A program made the position numbers and the translations under genes. 7,011 nt of DNA, from positions 1 through 7,011 of the forward strand of contig JAIROC010000493.1 in NCBI GenBank assembly GCA_031257735.1, read 5' to 3'. The notes beneath the pieces are model-generated. The model saw nothing but the letters and a program-made list of their open reading frames with translations, did not search any database and was not told where the DNA came from. The stretch is from Bacteroidales bacterium (GTDB taxonomy: Bacteria; Bacteroidota; Bacteroidia; Bacteroidales; WCHB1-69). This document shows, piece after piece, positions 1 through 6,529 of the stretch. Numbering within the stretch: the stretch's first letter is position 1; every line of letters starts with the position of its first letter.

Positions 1-734
1 AACACGCCTGACCGGGAAAAGCGAGAAATCGAGGTGCAAAAGGAGCAAAAGGAGAAATTCTCGTTTTTGTAGATGCTGATATGTTTTTCGATGAAGGATA
101 TATACAAGAACTCATTTGACCAATCCAATCAGGAAAAGAAATCTGAACCTCTCACGGGGCAGAATTAGTGGGGAATTTGGCAAATCCTCTTGCAAGGGCT
201 TATGGAATTGTGAGAGGAACGTATAACCCGAAACATCCGAGAAGTAATATTTATAGGATGGTAAAAAAATCTGACTTCCTTTCAACGGGAGGCTTTGATT
301 GGACGAAAGGATACTTCGATGACGATTTAACAAAACTCAACAAAGGAAAAGGTGCCTTATCTATCGAAAAAGCAGTCTGTTACCATAATAATCCAGAAAC
401 TGTGAAAGAAGTGTTTAAACATAGTATTCGAGTAGGACAAGGACTTATGCAGAGCTGACAAATCAAAGAATATAGTAAAAAATATACTTTTTGGCTTTTA
501 TTCTTTTTTCTCTGATGAATACTCGCTTTCCTTTGGTGTATTTGGAGAGGAATGTGGTGGCTTATTCCTGTGTTAATGATTGGTGTGATACTATTATTAA
601 TTTTTCTCAAGACACTACAAAGGACTATTCAAGAAAAATATGCAAGTCATTTGGTGTATGTACCAATAGTAATGAGTACGAGAGGATTATGATATATATA
701 TGGTATATTAAAGTTTTTAATCACTAAAAAATAA
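1..734 (+). CDS. Family 2 glycosyltransferase, C-terminal part with membrane anchor (5' end outside window; UGA read as Gly)
   Basis: The first complete codon is at base 3; 243 residues are visible before UAA at 732-734. The sequence opens inside a GT-A fold: a donor-binding stretch ending in ARNRGAKGAKGEILVFVDAD, with the metal-binding DxD at 72-80. The later TGGFDW segment (280-303) and the downstream DDD match the acceptor and catalytic region of GT2 enzymes. Two hydrophobic segments (about 483-545 and 552-609) predict a hairpin anchor in the cytoplasmic membrane, so the enzyme probably adds a sugar to a lipid-linked or surface glycan. Seven in-frame UGAs (for example at 9-11 and the UGA-UGA pair inside the first helix) must be sense codons; Gly fits all of them. 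An (AT)5 tract lies at 692-701 near the 3' end. The methyltransferase follows after 3 bases, so the two are likely co-transcribed. Family is clear; donor and acceptor cannot be told. Confidence 0.88.
692..701. repeat. (AT)5 dinucleotide tract in GT2 gene
   Basis: Five perfect AT units lie inside the last 15 codons of the first glycosyltransferase gene and encode part of GYIYG. A unit gained or lost would change only the short C-terminal end. This is one of five such tracts in the plus-strand genes. Confidence 0.8.
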
Positions 735-737
735 TCT

Positions 738-1271
738 ATGCAAAAACTCAACTTCTGATGTGGAAAAGACATCAAATCAGGCTACCTCAACCGAGATTTA
801 GTAGATTTACCGGGGGTAGATGTAGTGTATGATTTTGAAAAATTTCCCTATCCTTTTGAAGACAATACCTTTGATGAAATTTATTGTTCTCATGTATTGG
901 AACATATGAGCGATTTAGGCAAAGTAATGGAAGAATTTACCAGAGTTTGAAAAAACTGATGCCAAATTAAAGTAAAAGTTCCCTATTTTGCTTCACCTAA
1001 TGCTCGAGGAGATTATACCCACAAAAGAACATTTAATCTGAGTTCTTTTGATTATTTCACACCAGAACACTATTACAATAAAGCAAAAATCATTACATTA
1101 AAAAAGAGAATTCATTTCTCTCCAAACAAACTATTTTTGACATCGTCCTGAATAAATAAAGTATGTGACCTATTGCCAAATATATTTTCATATATATATG
1201 AAAGATTTTTTGCATATCGATTCCCAGCAGCAGAGATTCATTATCTATTGGAGGTAAAAAAGAGCACGTAA
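738..1271 (+). CDS. Class I SAM-dependent methyltransferase (UGA read as Gly)
   Basis: This is a 177-residue protein, short for a free-standing Rossmann methyltransferase but similar to the small ones found in glycan loci. Motif I, LNFGCGK (residues 4-10), is the SAM-binding loop; its first glycine is encoded by UGA at 756-758, one of the strongest proofs of recoding here. Next come the acidic strand region VDVVYD, then FDEIYCSHVLEHM (about residues 46-57), the typical post-motif of the Methyltransf_11 group. After that are VKVPYFASPNARGDYTHKR (HKR near residue 95) and a segment beginning FDYFTPEHYY. Four UGA codons are in frame. It probably methylates a sugar or another small substrate during glycan synthesis; the substrate is inferred only from the neighbours. 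ATG 738 lies 3 bases after the upstream stop, and no Shine-Dalgarno sequence is visible. An (AT)5 tract sits at 1190-1199. The stop is UAA at 1269-1271. Confidence 0.88.
1190..1199. repeat. (AT)5 dinucleotide tract in methyltransferase gene
   Basis: Five AT units encode part of SYIYE near the 3' end of the methyltransferase gene. Slippage here would alter the last roughly 25 residues but spare the SAM-binding motifs. Confidence 0.8.
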
Positions 1272-1288
1272 CCAAAATAGAAAAAAAC

Positions 1289-1316
1289 TTGCATTTTTGC
1301 CCTATTTGGATATGCT
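1289..1316 (+). promoter_or_regulatory. Sigma70-like promoter upstream of the ParA-like gene
   Basis: A TTGCAT -35 box (1289-1294) and a TATGCT -10 box (1311-1316) are separated by 16 bases, in the 75-base gap between the methyltransferase and the ATPase. Transcription would start near 1323, giving a leader of about 24 bases before ATG 1347. The gap makes independent transcription of the ATPase gene plausible. Called by eye. Confidence 0.6.
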
Positions 1317-1346
1317 AACACCGATTTATTGCTTCCCTGTGGTCCT

Positions 1347-2375
1347 ATGCAACCTTCCATCAAACCTATCCAAAAAATAATCTTTCTTAACAACAAAGGC
1401 GGTGTAGGAAAAACTACCATCAGCTTTAATATTGCCTGTAAAATTGCAGATATGGGATATAAAACGTTACTTATAGATGCAGATCCTCAATGCAACCTGA
1501 CCTTACTGGCATTAGGTGCAATGAAATATGAGGAATTAGGATTATTTTCTCATGATACCATTTATACAGTGTTTCAACCTCTGATTGAATGAATTGGAGA
1601 TATTCAAATGATACAACCCAGAAATTTGAGATTAAACTTGGATATTTTACCATGACATCTGAGTTTTGGGGATTTTGATGATATTGTAACAGGAGGATAC
1701 AGTGATATCTTTGCTGCGACTGCATACAAAAGAGGATTTGCTATCACGTCAGCATTTCAGAGATATGTACACGAAATTGCTATGAAAAATACTTACCAAG
1801 TCGTCATTATTGATGTTTCCCCGAGCTTCACAGGGTCACTCAACAAAAATATTCTGCTTTCTTCTGACTTTTTTGTCACGCTCTGCAAACCAGATTTATT
1901 TAGTAAACAGGGATTGGTAAATCTCAGAGAAAAAATGCTGAAATGGAAAACTGAAAGAGAAAATATAGAAATGATTGTGAAAAGGTATGATAGAGAGATC
2001 CCATTTTCTCACGTCATTACAGACCGTCTCACGTATTTGGGGTATATTATCAATGAGTACAATGTATATGCCGAAAAAATGATTACAGATCACGATAAAG
2101 TGGTACAAGAGATTAATGCAGAACTCTGAATACTTTCCACGGATTTAAGTAGAAACGGACTTATTGAACTCAGTAAACATACCCCTCTAGGAATGACTCA
2201 AGATTACGGTAGGATCCCTGCAATGGGACAGGAAGTACATAAACCCTTATATGAATTTGAAAATAAAGATGTGCAAGGAGTCGTAGGATCAATAGAACTC
2301 TTGGAAAAATGCAAACTGCAGATAGAAGCATTAGCGAGAGAATGTGTAGCAAGGTTGTCACAGTGGGGGAGGTAA
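1347..2375 (+). CDS. ParA/MinD-family P-loop ATPase (UGA read as Gly)
   Basis: The protein has 342 residues. It has the deviant Walker A motif NNKGGVGKTT (residues 15-24; signature lysine 17 and catalytic lysine 22), the A' motif LLIDADPQCN (41-50), and a Walker B-like VVIIDVSPSF (152-161). These define the ParA/Soj/MinD family of dimerising ATPases that position DNA or protein cargo. Three in-frame UGAs (1590-1592, 1653-1655, 2127-2129) are read as Gly; without recoding the gene splits into pieces. ATG 1347 was chosen because it lies about 24 bases after the predicted transcription start and 10 residues before the first beta strand; an in-frame TTG at 1329 is a weaker alternative. No Shine-Dalgarno sequence is visible. 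No ParB-like partner is seen. It sits alone between glycan genes, so it may serve plasmid or chromosome partition, or positioning of a surface system; the sequence does not decide. It lacks an AT tract. The stop is UAA. Confidence 0.9.
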
Positions 2376-2385
2376 CATCTTTTTC

Positions 2386-2413
2386 TTGAATTCCCAGAAA
2401 AAAAGGGTACAAT
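2386..2413 (+). promoter_or_regulatory. Sigma70-like promoter upstream of the unrecognised gene and GT2 pair
   Basis: A TTGAAT -35 box (2386-2391) and a TACAAT -10 box (2408-2413) are 16 bases apart, just after the ParA-like stop codon. It has the same geometry as the promoter at 1289-1316. The first ATG downstream (2444) lies 30 bases beyond the -10 box, exactly as at the ParA-like gene. Called by eye. Confidence 0.6.
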
Positions 2414-2443
2414 ATTCCCTGAATTTATATCAACACATATATT

Positions 2444-2500
2444 ATGAAAAAAATATTGAAACAAAGCTTAGCCAAAATTTTTGTCTTCAAACAGTTTTAG
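2444..2500 (+). other. Possible 18-codon leader ORF or gene remnant
   Basis: ATG 2444 opens a frame that ends at UAG 2498-2500 and encodes MKKILKQSLAKIFVFKQF, a basic, amphipathic peptide with an MKK start typical of real genes. It is the first ATG after the predicted promoter, at the same distance as the ParA-like start from its own promoter. It ends 17 bases before the ATG of the next gene and is in a different frame. It could be a translated leader, the stub of a decayed gene, or chance. No similarity is recognised. Confidence 0.3.
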
Positions 2501-2517
2501 TGATTTCTCATAAAAAA

Positions 2518-3345
2518 ATGGAAACATTAGTGATAACTGCCTGTATTGCTCCTAAGAGTGTAGGATCAGAATATCTTGGATGTGTGCATGCTAAAAGTAA
2601 TGATAAAAAAACACTCAATACAATAGAAAGGTATCAAATCTACAAGGAAAACTTACTTTTTTATTTTTGAGTAAAGTGATTAGATACTATTATTTTCTGC
2701 GATAACTCGTGATTTTCTATTCCAAAAGAAGATAAGAAATTATTTGAGACACTCGCTCAAAAAAAATGAAAACAATTTGAACTCCTGCAATTTATAGGAG
2801 ACACCGATAAACAAAAAAGATATGGATATGCCTATGGAGATCAAGAAATTTTAGATTATTGCTTTACCTATTCTGCTCTATTAAAACACACAGAAAGTTG
2901 GTATAAAGTAAGTGGTAGAAAAAAGCTTTTGAATTTTGATAACATAATATCTACCCACAAAAATAAAAAAAATCTGTTTGCTATTTTAGACGTAGACCCT
3001 TTATTGTTCCTGTACTCACTAAGTACCTATTTCTTCAAAATAGAAAGTAACATATACGAAAAAATCCTTTATAGGAGGTGTTTGAAATATTATAGAGAAA
3101 AAACCAATACCTATATGGTCTCCTTGGAAACGTTGTATTTCTATTTATTGCAGAAAAAATATGCTATTGATTTTGAAGACTTTTCCATAGTACCAATATT
3201 TGAATTCTATTCTCCAAGTTTTATCAAAAAAATAAACCAATATCGTCGATGTTGATGATATAGTAATGGAAGACTAGTAAAATGGTTGATATATATATAT
3301 CTAAAATATTCTACAAACATTTTATTTTTAAAAAGTACTTTATAA
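2518..3345 (+). CDS. Unrecognised protein of a glycan locus, possibly a glycosyltransferase (UGA read as Gly)
   Basis: The 275-residue protein starts METLVITACIAPK, a beta strand-like opening usual for nucleotide-sugar enzymes. It continues with TIIFCDNSGFSIPK (a strand followed by DNSG), then RYGYAYGDQEILDYC and SWYKVSGRKKLLNFDN. This pattern resembles uncharacterised proteins of capsule loci that I cannot name, and no catalytic motif is certain. There is no signal peptide or clear membrane segment. Six UGAs are in frame, including a UGA-UGA pair near the C-terminus (RCGGYSNG). ATG 2518 was chosen because the core strand starts at once; upstream in-frame codons give no better start. The UAA stop abuts the next ATG (TAAATG), suggesting translational coupling. 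An (AT)6 tract at 3289-3300 lies 15 codons before the stop, and an A8 run is at 2759-2766. Coding status is firm; function is a guess from context. Confidence 0.75.
3289..3300. repeat. (AT)6 dinucleotide tract near the 3' end of the unrecognised gene
   Basis: Six AT units encode part of LIYIYL. With six units the frame ends at UAA 3343-3345, touching the next ATG. With five units it would read a different tail (ISKIFYKHFIFKKYFINGPL) and stop at 3357-3359, overlapping the next gene. Both tails look plausible, so the ancestral frame is uncertain. Confidence 0.8.
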
Positions 3346-4437
3346 ATGGGCCTCTCTAACGCTCAAATATCCATCCTTATCCTCAATTACAACGGCAAAA
3401 AATTTAATCAAGCCTGTCTGGAATCTGTGCTAACTCAGACCTATCAGCATTTTGAAATTCTGTTTATTGATAACGCTTCCTCTGATGGTTCAGTAGAGGA
3501 GGTAGAGCAACGTTTTGCAAAAGAAATAAAAAGCTGAAAAATCAGAATCATTAGAAATAAAAAAAATGAAGGATTTGCAAATGGAAATAATATTGGACAT
3601 AAGTTAGCTGATAAAAATAGTAAATACATTTGTCTCCTTAATAATGATACGACCGTAAAACCTAACCGATTAGGAGAATTGATGAAAATTATTGAAAATG
3701 ATAAAACATTAGGAGCAGTAGGAAGTTTTGTATTAGATAAAGGAAAGGAAGATAGTATACAAAATCTTTTTTTAGTGGAGAAAAAGAAATATATCAATAA
3801 TTATATATTGGAAACTAGTTTTACAGCAATAACAAACCAAGAGCTTGAAACAGGAGTTATAGGTGTTACTGGATTGACGGGATGTTGTTTCCTATATAGA
3901 AAAGAACTCATTCAAGAGCCTTTTCCATCTTTTTATTTTGCTTATGCAGAAGATACGTATTTATCACAATTGATTACTTTAAAATGATATAAACTTGCTA
4001 TATGTCTTACTTCCAAAGTGTATCATTTTGGGTCTGGTAGTTTTTGAAAAAAAACATCGTTATTAAAAGCATTTCACGGAACAAAAAATTCATTATGTAA
4101 TATATTTATATTTCATACACGTGCTAACATTATCAAATTACTACCGATTTTTTTCTTATATCAATTGATGAAAATAATCAAATCTGATGCTATAACTAGA
4201 TTTAAAGGTTGTTGTAATGCTGTTTCTTGGTGTATTTCTCATAAACAAGAAATTAAAAAGCAGAGATATTATCGTAAAAGTATACAAAAAATATCAGATA
4301 AAATGTATATTAAACAATTATCCGAGGTAATCTTTGAAAACATTTATTTTTTGTCACTTCCTGCATATCAAAGATACCTATCAAAAATTTTAAATACACT
4401 GTTGAAACGATATTTTGCCCTTGTTCGTATAAAATAA
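3346..4437 (+). CDS. Family 2 glycosyltransferase, rhamnosyltransferase-like (UGA read as Gly)
   Basis: The 363-residue protein shows the full order of GT2 motifs. ISILILNYNGKKF is at residues 8-20. Then come FEILFIDNASSDGS, the diagnostic NEGFANGNNIG, and CLLNNDTTV, with the metal-binding NND at 99-101. Later motifs are TGLTGCCFLYRKEL, the catalytic-base region FAYAEDTYLS (E202, D203) and VYHFGSGSF. This set is typical of the WbbL/rhamnosyltransferase subgroup that builds O-antigen-like or capsule chains from dTDP-sugars; the sugar itself is inferred. The last 130 residues are basic with some hydrophobic stretches and may contact the membrane; there is no clear helix pair. Three UGAs (3535-3537, 3985-3987 and one in SFGKK before an A8 run at 4047-4054) read as Gly. 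The start abuts the upstream stop, so it is probably translated by coupling. The stop is UAA at 4435-4437. It has no long AT tract. Confidence 0.92.
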
Positions 4438-4484
4438 TACCAAAAAAAATCAACAAGCTTTTCGTAAGTGGTCCATTGTTGATA

Positions 4485-4512
4485 TTGTAAAATTGTAAGA
4501 TTTTAGTATAAG
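4485..4512 (+). promoter_or_regulatory. Candidate promoter upstream of the GT8 gene
   Basis: The 113-base gap before the GT8 gene holds a TTGTAA -35-like box (4485-4490) and a TATAAG -10-like box (4507-4512). The 16-base spacer equals that of the other two promoters called here. Transcription would start near 4519, about 32 bases before ATG 4551. The surroundings are very AT-rich, so a chance match is possible. Confidence 0.4.
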
Positions 4513-4550
4513 TTAGTGATAAAAATTTTATTTTACTCATTTCTTGACCT

Positions 4551-5510
4551 ATGATGACAAAAGTTCTCCCTATTTGCTTTGCTTCAGATAATGGCTATGC
4601 TGAACATCTTCTGGTGGCTATTTTTTCTTTACTAGTAAACTTACATCCAGATTATAAAACTGATATATATATATTGGATTGAGGTATCAAAGCAGAAAAT
4701 AAACAGCATTTAAAGAATTTAGAAAAGAAATTTAAAAATGTGAAGATACATCTTATTGAAGTAAAAGATAAAATTTATACTACATTACCCGCTATGCATC
4801 TTTCAAAAGAAGCTTACTTTAGAATATGAATCGCTGATATTTTACCTGAACTAGATAAAATACTCTATTTTGACTGTGATATTATCGTGGACAAAGACAT
4901 AAGCCAAATATTTAAGTATGATATCACAAACTATGCAATTTGATGTCCAAATGATATTGGTACTTTTTATGCATATAGAGATATTCTACATATCCCATAT
5001 CAATACGAATATTTCAATTCAGGGGTATTGCTAATGAATTTAAATTATTTTAGAAAACATCATACAGGAAAACAAATTTTTGAATATATTTTAAGTCATA
5101 AATTGATCACTTGAGATCAAGATGCATTAAATGCGATATTGTATGATAAAAGACTGGCTATCCCCCTTAAATATAACGCTCTTGATTGGGTTTTCAGATG
5201 ACCAAGGAATAAATTATTTACCAAAAAAGAATATCAAGAAGCTAAAGATTGTCCTGTTGCAATTCATTATGCTTGAGCAAAGCCACGAAAAAAGTACTGT
5301 TTTCATCCTAAAAAATGAGCATATCATACCTACAGAAAACTAGCAGGGTTAGAGCCCATTACATTCCCCAAAAAAGCTGATTATTTATCCCTTATTAAAA
5401 ATTTAATTTGGTTATTTGGGACCTATTGTTTAAACAGTATCCCTAGAGAATGGTATTATTACTTAGTGTTTAAACCAAAGTATATTTTAACCACCCTACT
5501 GCATAAATAA
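4551..5510 (+). CDS. Family 8 glycosyltransferase, LgtC-like (UGA read as Gly)
   Basis: The 319-residue protein has the GT8 hallmarks. An N-terminal strand, VLPICFASDNGYAEHLLVAI, leads to TDIYILDGG (residues 37-45). The metal- and UDP-binding DCD follows (residues 108-110, in ILYFDCDIIV). Then come YFNSGVLLMNL, TGDQDALN and the diagnostic HYAGAKPRKK (H239, G242), whose glycine is a UGA at 5274-5276. GT8 enzymes are retaining transferases, commonly moving galactose or glucose from UDP-sugar onto lipopolysaccharide or other surface glycans; the donor here is inferred. Seven of its 14 glycines are UGA, the heaviest use in the window. The aromatic, basic C-terminus (LIKNLIWLFGTYCLN onward) suits peripheral membrane binding. 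Tandem ATGs at 4551 and 4554 are both possible starts. The (AT)6 tract at 4663-4674 is in the functional frame. The stop TAA shares its last base with the next ATG. Confidence 0.93.
4663..4674. repeat. (AT)6 dinucleotide tract early in the GT8 gene
   Basis: Six AT units encode DIYI of the conserved DIYIL segment (residues 38-42). Any change not a multiple of three units would truncate or scramble the protein before its DxD motif, so this tract could switch the gene off. The frame here is the functional one. Because DIYIL is a family-conserved motif, protein constraint alone may explain the tract. Confidence 0.8.
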
Positions 5511-6376
5511 TGAAAAATCACACTCCTCTCATTTCTATCGTGTTGACTCTCTACAATAAGGGAAACTATATTGAAGATCAGCTTTTTAGTATCCATCAAC
5601 AAACTTATCCCCATTGGGAGCTGATTATTGTGGATGATTGTAGTACAGATTGAAGCTTTGAAAAAGCGAAACAATTCTGCGAAAAACTCTGAATTTCCTC
5701 CAAATGTACCTTCCTACAAAATAAGGAAAATGTATGGGTCAGTAAAACTTTTGAGCATGGTTTACAGTATGTAAAAGGGGAATATGTTGCAATGGCAGAC
5801 GCCGATGACATTTGGATGAAAAATAAATTAGAAGTGAGTCTTCAATACTTCCAATATCATCCAGAAACTGAGTTTATCTACGGAGACTTAACAACAATTG
5901 ATGAAAATAACACGGTCATAAGCACGAATTTTTACAAAAATAGTATCCTATTGTCTCTTGCGAATAAAATTTGTCCTTACCCTATGGCAGTTACTTCTTC
6001 AATACTGTTTTCTACAAAACCTTTAAAAGAGTTATTAAAAATCTGATTTCCGGATAGAAAACGGAATATTTGCCAAGATTATCGAGTTTCTCATTTTTTT
6101 GTTTGTTGGTATGGATGGGCTAAAATAGCTTACATAGATACGCCTTTAGCCTATTATAGGAGAGCTCCGTGAGCAATATCATTAGGAAAAAAGACGAAAG
6201 AATGATATAAAGGGGTAAAAACGCAAATTATGCAATTAGCCATATATATATATGAGATAAACAACTTTATAATGAAGCAAATAAATCATTTGTCTCTCAA
6301 ATGGGACTTATCAACCAAAAATTGAAAGAATACATTGAAAATAAAATTTCATTATTTTCGGTGGTGTGGGCAATAA
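5510..6376 (+). CDS. Family 2 glycosyltransferase with probable C-terminal frameshift (UGA read as Gly)
   Basis: The N-terminal catalytic domain is intact. It has LISIVLTLYNKGNYIEDQL, HWELIIVDDCSTDGS (the conserved Gly is UGA at 5651-5653), VAMADADDIW with DADD at residues 97-100, and CQDYRVSHFF, which takes the place of the usual ED catalytic base. SIVLTLYNKGNYIEDQLFSI and the DADDIW form suggest the WcaA-like branch. Five UGAs precede the (AT)6 tract at 6242-6253. As the window stands, the frame runs past the tract for about 41 further codons and ends at UAA 6374-6376, giving 288 residues; that tail is unlike a GT2 C-terminus. A more convincing tail lies in another frame to 6438 (see the next entry), giving about 308 residues with five AT units. 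The ATG overlaps the GT8 stop by one base (TAATG), so the two are probably coupled. Confidence 0.85.
6242..6253. repeat. (AT)6 dinucleotide tract at the apparent frameshift
   Basis: Six AT units encode IYIY in the current frame. Removing one unit joins the catalytic domain directly to the tail that follows in another frame (IYI, then Gly from UGA 6253-6255, then DKQLYNEANKSF). Unit numbers of 2 or 5 keep that longer protein in frame; 6 does not. Confidence 0.85.
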
Positions 6377-6438
6377 TAAAGACAGGTAATATGAGGCGAT
6401 TGTATTTACTATTCCAGTATTATAAAGATACTAAATAG
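6253..6438 (+). other. Displaced C-terminal coding tail of the GT2 gene (different frame)
   Basis: From UGA 6253-6255 to UAG 6436-6438 a frame stays open for 61 codons. It encodes GDKQLYNEANKSFVSQMGLI, then a charged helix ending KEYIENK, then SLFSVVWAIIKTGNMRRL and YLLFQYYKDTK. A charged helix followed by a hydrophobic stretch, NMRRL and YYK is how many bacterial GT2 proteins of the EPS type end. The same frame is closed upstream by TAA 6208-6210, so it is not an independent gene with a good start. The competing frame gives a tail rich in His and Trp with no such pattern. I infer that this is the ancestral end of the gene starting at 5510. Confidence 0.65.
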
Positions 6439-6529
6439 AAAACTTGTAAACGATAATCAAAGGAACATGTGCGGTAATTCTAGCAGTTCTCTTATTCCTA
6501 TCTATAAACAAGGAGTAATTTGCAACATG

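Noticed and set aside
491..727. Plus-strand open frame of 78 codons overlapping the end of the first GT2 gene
   Set aside because: With UGA as Gly the GT2 frame is continuous here and encodes two membrane helices; the other frame shows no recognisable pattern.
1093..1275. Minus-strand open frames overlapping the plus-strand genes
   Set aside because: They lie antisense to genes with clear family motifs and show no motifs of their own; they are shadows.
3066..3080. GGAGG-like sequence before a TTG inside the unrecognised gene
   Set aside because: It encodes YRRC in a continuous frame and there is no break or new gene after it; it is chance from Arg codons AGG-AGG.
4420..4462. Possible terminator hairpin after the rhamnosyltransferase-like gene (CTTGTT/AACAAG, then CTTTTC)
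   Set aside because: The stem is only 6 bp, AT-rich, with a 26-base loop and a poor T run; too weak to call.
6439..6529. Gap between the convergent genes searched for a bidirectional terminator
   Set aside because: Only scattered 5-bp complementarities (CTTGT/ACAAG, AGGAA/TTCCT) around a large loop and no T run; no convincing structure.
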